Assembly: GCA_028095005.1 (NCBI GenBank)
Contig: CM051460.1
Coordinates: 21,747,501-21,811,500 of the forward strand
Length of the DNA stretch: 64,000 nt
Origin: Rhynchospora pubera
Taxonomy: Eukaryota > Streptophyta > Magnoliopsida > Poales > Cyperaceae
Direction: 5' to 3'
The translations under genes and the position numbers were made by a program. Below the pieces are notes generated by a model that was not told the origin of the DNA, did not search any database, and saw nothing but the letters and a program-made list of their open reading frames with translations. Below, piece after piece: positions 57,957-64,000 of this stretch (positions are counted from its first letter, which is position 1; each line of letters begins with the position of its first letter).

Positions 57957-59748
57957 ATGGGTTGCGAGGAAGTGAGGTCGAAATCAAATGGTGTCTTGGA
58001 AAAGAGGAGGAGAAGAGGTTTTTGGACCGTTTTCTCATGCTTCGGTGGCGGTGCTGGCATGGCAACGAAGGTGACCCGAGGGAAGAGGGTTGCTGTGGTA
58101 CCAGTGGATGGTGAATCTGATCACAAGGTTACTCATGGAGATGTGATCGTTGCGAAGAAGGAGAGAAAGAAGGAGATGAATTGTCGCAGAAGTTTCAAGG
58201 TACGAAAATTTGATGCCATGTTTGTCTTTTGAATTTTCTTGTTTACAATTTTAGAATAATAGTTAGTAAGTATAACTAGTTGCACAACTTCTTACCTTCT
58301 GTTACTCTAAATTCTGAACAATTCTTCTCATTATTCCAGTGCTGATAAGTCATTAGTAGAAAATTAGTGCTAAATTAAGAATCTTGCATTAGGTTCGAGA
58401 TATATCAGATTTGTTTGTTGCCTATTTGGTACTTGGTACTTTTGAAAACTAAAGTCATGTTAAAATAAATTTAAGAGACAAATGGCAATTGACCTTGTAA
58501 AACGAAAAGAATAAGAAATTAGGGTTTCGCAAGTTTCGAAATTACAGATTAATGAACTATGCTTTGATTTTTTTTTAATTGTGCTGTAAATATTTAATTT
58601 TTCCCCTAGTATGTTATTACAGTCAGATGTAAAGGGTTAGCGTATAACATGTACCGAATACAAAAAATATCATTTGATGCAATACACAAGTTTTCTTTTT
58701 CTTTCCTCAGAATAAACATTTTTCATTCCGTTTTTGGCAATTATAATATACAGAATTTTGGTGACTTTTTATACTTTTCAAGATAGCTAAAGATACTAAT
58801 TGAAAACTTATTATTATGAGCCAGAATTTTGAAATTATTATGAGTCCAGCCCATAATAATTTCAAAATTAACATCTCATTTACGTGACTGAAATTAATGC
58901 TTGATTGAGCGTCTTTCTTATTCTATGGTCTCTGTTTGAGTGTTTTCCAAGAACCAAAGTTTCACTTTCAGAACTTCTCTTTCCAGTTTTAATAATGGAA
59001 GAATAATTGAATTAAATAATATTTATTGTAGATTACTGCAGTATCGACCTAATCATTTTCAGAGTGATTTGATTGATAACTATAAGTTATAAATCTTGGT
59101 TTTGGAAGAGTAGACAAACTGCTCACTAGTAAATACTGCTAAAATGGAGTAGATTTGACTCAACGATGCGCCTATCAATTACTTAATTAATTGCACTTGT
59201 ATTTTTGCACATGTCTATTTGCTCATTAATCATGCATTTTAAATTTTTTTTCTTATCAGGACAAGAGCAAGGTAACTGATGCCCCAACCAAACCCCAACC
59301 AACCAAAGAAATAACCACAATGCATCAAGTGGCATCTAATTTAAAACCCCAAATTGAACCAGCTCCAGTTTATTGGATGCTTGACCCGGTCCAGACACAG
59401 ACCCAAAACCGCACAAGCCGTCCGGCTTCACCCAAACCGGTCAATCAACCCGCTTCAGAAATGGTTTGTGAAGAAAGCTTGAAGAAAGATGGATATGGCC
59501 CCTATATGGGGCTATGTGTGCTAACATTCGCACTTGCTGTGATGGTACTTGGTGGTTTGACCTTTGGTGTGATCTGTGTGTGTGGCTGGTTTGGTGTTTT
59601 GTATATGTTAAAGCCTGTTACAAAACTTGAACAGGATAGTGGTACAATTGAGCAGAAATTAGAAGAGGTTGATGTAAATTCTGTGGAGTATAAAAAGATG
59701 GTGGTGCTTCGTGGGTTCTTGGAGCGTGGTAAAAGAAAATCTTTTTGA
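57957..59748 (+). CDS. Uncharacterised basic protein with a C-terminal membrane segment (243 aa, 2 exons)
   Basis: Exon 1 57957-58199 (donor AAG|GTACGA) and exon 2 59260-59748 (acceptor TTATCAG), phase 0, 732 nt. The N-terminus MGCEEV has Gly2-Cys3, which could be acylated, although residue 6 (Val) is not ideal for myristoylation. A strongly basic region follows (EKRRRRGFW), then a cysteine/glycine patch (FSCFGGGAG). The start of exon 2 is Pro/Gln/Thr-rich with the motif PAPVYWMLDPV. Residues about 163-199 (GPYMGLCVLTFALAVMVLGG onward) are hydrophobic enough for one long or two short membrane helices. The tail is charged (LEEVDVNSVEYKKM). This resembles small plant proteins of unknown function. 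No enzymatic motif is visible. The neighbouring gene at 62819 has the same two-exon, phase-0 layout and similar composition. Confidence 0.8.
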
Positions 59749-59890
59749 TAGAGAAGCTAGGATATGGTTTTTTATTTTATTTAGGGCCCTTTATGTAAAT
59801 TTCTTTTTTCATAAAAGTTTTGATTCTCTTTTTTCTTTGTCAATGGTGAGGTATATATATATGAAATTATAGACCTCCTCCAATATGGAT

Positions 59891-61713
59891 AATTTTTTTT
59901 TTCTTGAAACTTTGACAGTGGCTGTCAAAGGGATACAAAGGTAAAAAGAGAAAAGGAAAAAAAAAACAGTAACAAGAATCAGCACCACGTGCCAGAACTA
60001 ACTGTACTTCAAGTAGAGCCCTGCCTCACAAAGGATCCAACTACACAGCTGAACTGCATCTCTGGCATTCCCTCTAAAAATCCTGTTATTTCGCTCCTTC
60101 CAAGTAGCCCAGAAAAGAGTTGCTATGAGCGTTTGTGCAGGCTTGTCAGTTACGCAATGCTGCAAGGTCAAAAAGAAGGCTTCTCTAACATTGTAAGACT
60201 CGATTAGCGGAGGCAATCTCACTTAGAGGCTTAACCTGTGCCACACTAAATTAATGAAGGGGCAGGAGAAGAAAAGGTGGAGGCCATCCTCCAAGAGACT
60301 TTGATTGCACAGAACACAACAAGGTTGCAAAGCCAGTAGATTTCTTCTCAGTAACTGTTGTTGCGTGAGCAGTCTAGGAACAGGAAAAATTTAAGGGAGG
60401 GAGGGATCCTGAAACTCCAAATGCAATTGAGGTTGTTAAGAATCTTGCCAGAAGTGGAGATAACATTGTAGAACGAAGAAACTGAGAAATTGCCATCAGC
60501 TCTCCAACGCCAACTTAAGTCGTCAGGTACATCGGTTTGAGTTCTGACTATGCTTTCATTCAAAAGCAACATGGTTGACTGGTCCCACGGCATGGGTAGT
60601 AGAGAAATGAGGGAAGCAGCGCCTCGACTGTAGTTAATTCGTTGTCGTGGTGGCTTGTGGGCTCCCTTCAGAAGGGGTACTAGAGGTTTTCCTGCCCACT
60701 TGTCGTACCAGAAGGAGGCAGTTTGACCAGAAAAAACTGTCAAACTTGTTGAGAACTGAAAAAGATAGCTTAGGGAGTGAATATCTTTCCAGAAGAAGGA
60801 GTCTCTTTTATTCCAAACTAGAGGAGCTGCCTCCCCTCGAATTGGTGAGTATATTTTGGAGGTTGTTCTGAACCAGAGGGAATTGTGATTTTTGTACAAA
60901 AATCACAGCCATCGTAAGAGAAAAACTTGATTTTGTAGCTTGATGTTTTTGATTCCTAACCCCCCCCCCCACTTCCTTTGGCATGCATAGTTTGTCCCAA
61001 GCAACAAGATGTGTCTTATGTTTTCCATCATTGTTCGTGCTCCAAATGAACCTCTTCCTCGCCTTGTCAATTGCCTCAGTTAGCCACCTTGGTAACAAGA
61101 ACACAGACTTGAAGTATGAGGGTATAGTCGAGAGAACAGAGGAGGCTAAAGTCACTCTGCCAGCTCTAGAAAGGTAGCAATTTTTCCAGCCTTGCAGCCG
61201 TGTCTCAATTTTTTGAAGCAAGGGTATGAAACAGGACTTATCTGGTCTACCCAGGGTCAGAGGAAGTCCAAGGTAGTCCATTGGAAGTGATGAAGTTGTA
61301 AAACCAAAGAGAAGCTTTACTGCATCAACAGTGGCTGTGTCCAAATTGATAGGGAAGAAAGCTGATTTCTGAAAGTTAAGGTGAAGGCCAGACGCTAATT
61401 GAAACAAACGGAGAGTCAACTGCAGCACTTGCAGAGCATTTCCTTGAACAGTAGAAAAGATAAGTGTGTCGTCGGCGTACTGCAGAATGAAGAAAGGGGC
61501 AGTGAAGCGTGGGGAGAGAGTGCAGTGCAAAGCTATGGAGGTAGCCTCCAGCATCCGACTGAGCACGTCCGCAACCAAGATGAACAGAAAGGGGGACAGA
61601 GGGTCGCCCTGCCGGAGCCCCCGTTTGTGAAAGAAGGGTTCCCCTTTGAGCCCATTAATAAGCACTGAAGAGGTTGCAGTACTAAGCAATAAGTTAATCC
61701 AGGAGATGGTCAA
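59891..61713 (-). pseudogene. 5'-truncated LINE with reverse transcriptase remnant
   Basis: On the minus strand it starts inside the reverse transcriptase. From 61713 to 60970 one frame reads GLRQGDPLSPFLFILVADVL, the catalytic FFILQYADDTLIF, GLHLNFQKSAFF and MDYLGLPLTLGRP. A ten-base C run on the plus strand (60961-60970) marks a frameshift after LCMPKEVGGG. Another frame covers 60899-60348 (FWYDKWAG, DDLSWRWRADGNFSVSSFYN), with a last piece at 60222-59998 (LFWATWKERNNRIFRGNARD). An A-rich tail (plus-strand T run near 59890-59901) ends it. Endonuclease and the first part of the reverse transcriptase are missing, as in most LINE copies. No duplication was found. Confidence 0.9.
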
Positions 61714-62818
61714 ATTAGAAATTTAATCTAAGCGATAGAAAATTTTAGTAATGCACCAGACGAGGCAATTTTCAAATCGTTGTACATAATAATGTCTTAA
61801 ATTTTGACGCTCTTTATGGATTAAACTATAACATGAAAGATGCATTAAAAATATAAAATAATAACATTTTATACGTGATTGCTGATAATCGAACAATTTA
61901 ATTTCGATAAACTGAAATTTGACCGAACAGAGCTTGAATAGAATCAAGGAGTAATTTTTTTTTATTTATTTCGTTCCTGCGCAAAAAATGATCTCACATA
62001 TTATTAGGTAGGTGTAATGTAATATTCCCATTTCATTGGGAAAATTATAATGAAATGAGAAAAAAAAATTTTAGTTGCAACTTTTGGGGCAAATGTTAAA
62101 AATAAAAGATTAGTCATGAGACAACAAAACTAAAAAACAAAATAGTTGACAAACACACTTGAAAATAGAAAGAAATAATGACAATTTTTTTGAAACAAAA
62201 ACAAAATAAAATATAAAAAAAACTTTATATTTGAACCCTTCTAATTTTACGGTCCTTTTCTATCCATTCGATTGAAACCCGCCATTTCATTCGATTAAAT
62301 CAGGGTTGAAACATATTTATTCTAACAATAAATAAATGATTAAAAAGTATTTTACAAACTAACCCAGAACTGCCAAGGTACTAAATTAATAACTAGATTA
62401 AATATAATGAGTGCTTGTTGGCGCTTCCTATCACGAGAGTCTGTTGTGGAATCAATGAAGCATACATGGTACATCATCATCATTTGCATAATCTATATTA
62501 ATTAATCAATTCAAAGGATAAAGGTTATCATTCTTTCTTCCTCTCTTTTTTTTTAAAAAAAAAAAACAAATAAGTAATATATATGACTTGAAAGCTTCTT
62601 GTCGCTCAAGGACAACACCTAACAGTTGTAATATGGAGTGGTCTCCAAAATAGCCAATTCTCTGAATTTGCTATACTTTTTTGTACAACTGTGCACGTGT
62701 AACTTGTCAAAGATTATTTGGTATACTTTGTGCTCTCCAACTAACCTAATCCCTCTCTATTGCGTCCCTCTTTGTGTCTCTCTCTCATAAACCTTTTCAA
62801 TCTTCTTTTCAACTCACT
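61714..62818. other. AT-rich intergenic region
   Basis: No gene recognised. The last 100 bp (CCCTCTCTATTG, TGTCTCTCTC) are a CT-rich plant-type leader in front of the gene at 62819. Confidence 0.4.
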
Positions 62819-64000
62819 ATGCCCTTCAAGAGGAAAAACAATACCACCAAAACATCAAATAAAAAAGGAACTTTCCTGAACCTTCTTGTGTGCTTCCGGC
62901 GGCCACGAGTCGATGAACCGGAAGACAATTTGAGTGCAAGTGCAATTGCAGACCACAGGCATAAGTTGTGGTTACCTTGTTTCCCCTGGCCTAAGTTCAA
63001 GAGGAAGAAAAAGAAGATGAAAAAGACTATCCCATTTGATCTCCAATGTGCTACATCTTCTTTATCCTTTGTTCCTTGTTCTAACAGCAACAATTCTACA
63101 CCTAAGGTAAGAACTAAGTATCAAACAATTTTTCCATTACATTTTGTTGCAATAATTGCAAATGATTACCATCCGAATTAGTAAAATCTATAAGATATCT
63201 TATACTAATATGATATATTAATATGGATTTTGTTTCAGACTGCATTAAACAGCTAAACACTAATTATTGTATCGATCATATAATTGCAATTAATTATCCT
63301 TCAAATGAATGTCCTAAGAGATGGCTTCTAATACAACCTTTTGGGGATAAAGAGCGCATGAAGAGAAATTGGGCGCCACAATGTGGGACCCATAAATGGG
63401 TTTATTGAGTGATTGACCTTCTGATCTAATAGCAATCTCTTGACTTGAATCAGTCTGGTTGTTAAAGGACTGATATTTGAGTGAGCTTTGCACGTTGATT
63501 AAATAGTTTGATTTGGACTTTCATATCTAATAATTATCGTTTTAAGGGACTTTTTAACAAAATAGGCTGCTTACATCAATAACCATTTGAATCTAGCAGC
63601 AGTTGGAATGTAACCGTCGCCATAGGATGTCTCAATCATAATGCTCATTAATGAGCTGTAAATATATAGAGTATCAATATATATTTTGTAACTAAATAAA
63701 AAGAGAAACATTGCTTGCCTCATGAAATTATTTTTTCCCCCTTCTTTTCATATTGTTTCTAACAAGTCCATAATGAATTTCTTCAGAGCCGTAACAGTAA
63801 AGGCTGGTGCAAACGAAAATCAAAGCTACCATTTGAAGCTCTCCAGGACCCCGACGAAACTACCACGCACTCTTGTACCGCATCAGTGGAATCAATGGAT
63901 CGAATTGCCCCATTCCAGCCCCTCCAAAGAAGTAACCCAGCCCGACCCAGTAACCAAACTGATCGATCGGGCCCGCTCCGGCATACTGTTTACCGTACCG
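62819..64000 (+). CDS. Uncharacterised basic protein, 5' part of a gene cut by the window end
   Basis: Exon 1 62819-63106 (96 codons, donor AAG|GTAAGA) starts MPFKRKNNTTKTSNKKG, continues LNLLVCFRRPRVDEPE and has a Lys-rich core (FKRKKKKMKK). Exon 2 opens at 63787 after TTCTTCAG, in phase 0, and stays open to the last base of the window (SRNSKGWCKRKSKLPFEALQ, later PFQPLQRSNPARPSNQT). It has no recognisable domain so far. The layout, basic first exon and Pro/Ser/Thr-rich second exon, matches the gene at 57957, where a membrane segment follows; that part would lie beyond the window. The alternative reading frame at 63223-63408 falls in the intron. Confidence 0.7.

Noticed and set aside
63223..63408. 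61-codon plus-strand frame between exons of the last gene
   Set aside because: It has no good splice sites joining it in frame to 63106 or 63787, and the direct junction is clean. It is more likely intronic.

Overview
The window is nuclear DNA of a flowering plant. Host genes have short exons with GT-AG introns (five exons in a TTC1-like gene, seven in an HD-domain gene, including exons of 31 and 19 nt). The recognisable proteins are plant versions: YLS8/DIM1, CYP86B1 and a TTC1-like TPR protein. Much of the rest is plant mobile DNA. I cannot name the species; whether it is a monocot or a dicot is not settled by what I see.

Layout. 1-7030 is a gene block read on the minus strand: a 134-aa protein of unknown function, the TTC1-like co-chaperone and the spliceosomal protein YLS8. 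7144-7567 is a foldback MITE, followed by a tandem-repeat and purine-rich zone (7970-9440). 11889-32631 is one complete CACTA (En/Spm) transposon of 20,743 bp, flanked by a TAT/TAT target duplication. Both of its genes read on the minus strand: TNP2 transposase, then a 12-exon gene for a Transposase_24/Ulp1-peptidase fusion whose frame is open throughout. A 9,689-bp Ty1/copia element (18990-28678, duplication TTTCC, two 1,766-bp LTRs in which I saw no difference) sits inside the TNP2 gene. Removing it restores the frame exactly.

32656-41180 is a graveyard of small DNA transposons, several nested in each other. 42153-45745 is a complete four-exon CYP86B1-type cytochrome P450 gene (suberin and very-long-chain fatty acid omega-hydroxylation). 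46885-47870 is an inverted second copy of a Mutator-like repeat seen at 38532-39862. 51204-53668 is a seven-exon HD-domain phosphohydrolase gene on the minus strand. Beside its 5' end lies an unidentified plus-strand reading frame broken by a small MITE. 54785-55783 holds two more MITEs. 57957-59748 and 62819-64000 (cut by the window end) are two basic, low-complexity genes of unknown function, separated by a 5'-truncated LINE relic.

How it fits together. The host genes are unrelated housekeeping and metabolic genes with no cluster logic. The most interesting system is the CACTA element. It carries a predicted SUMO-protease-like domain with a complete H-D-Q-C tetrad. It has arrays of CCGGT palindromes at both ends and a third array in front of the second gene. 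Its leader region offers several splice donors and several first coding exons, recalling the shared leader of tnpA and tnpD in En/Spm. A strong hairpin lies upstream of TNP2. A recent copia insertion has split the transposase gene. That copia element is itself a paradox: its LTRs look identical, but its pol region is full of stops and frameshifts, so it was probably moved by enzymes supplied by another element.
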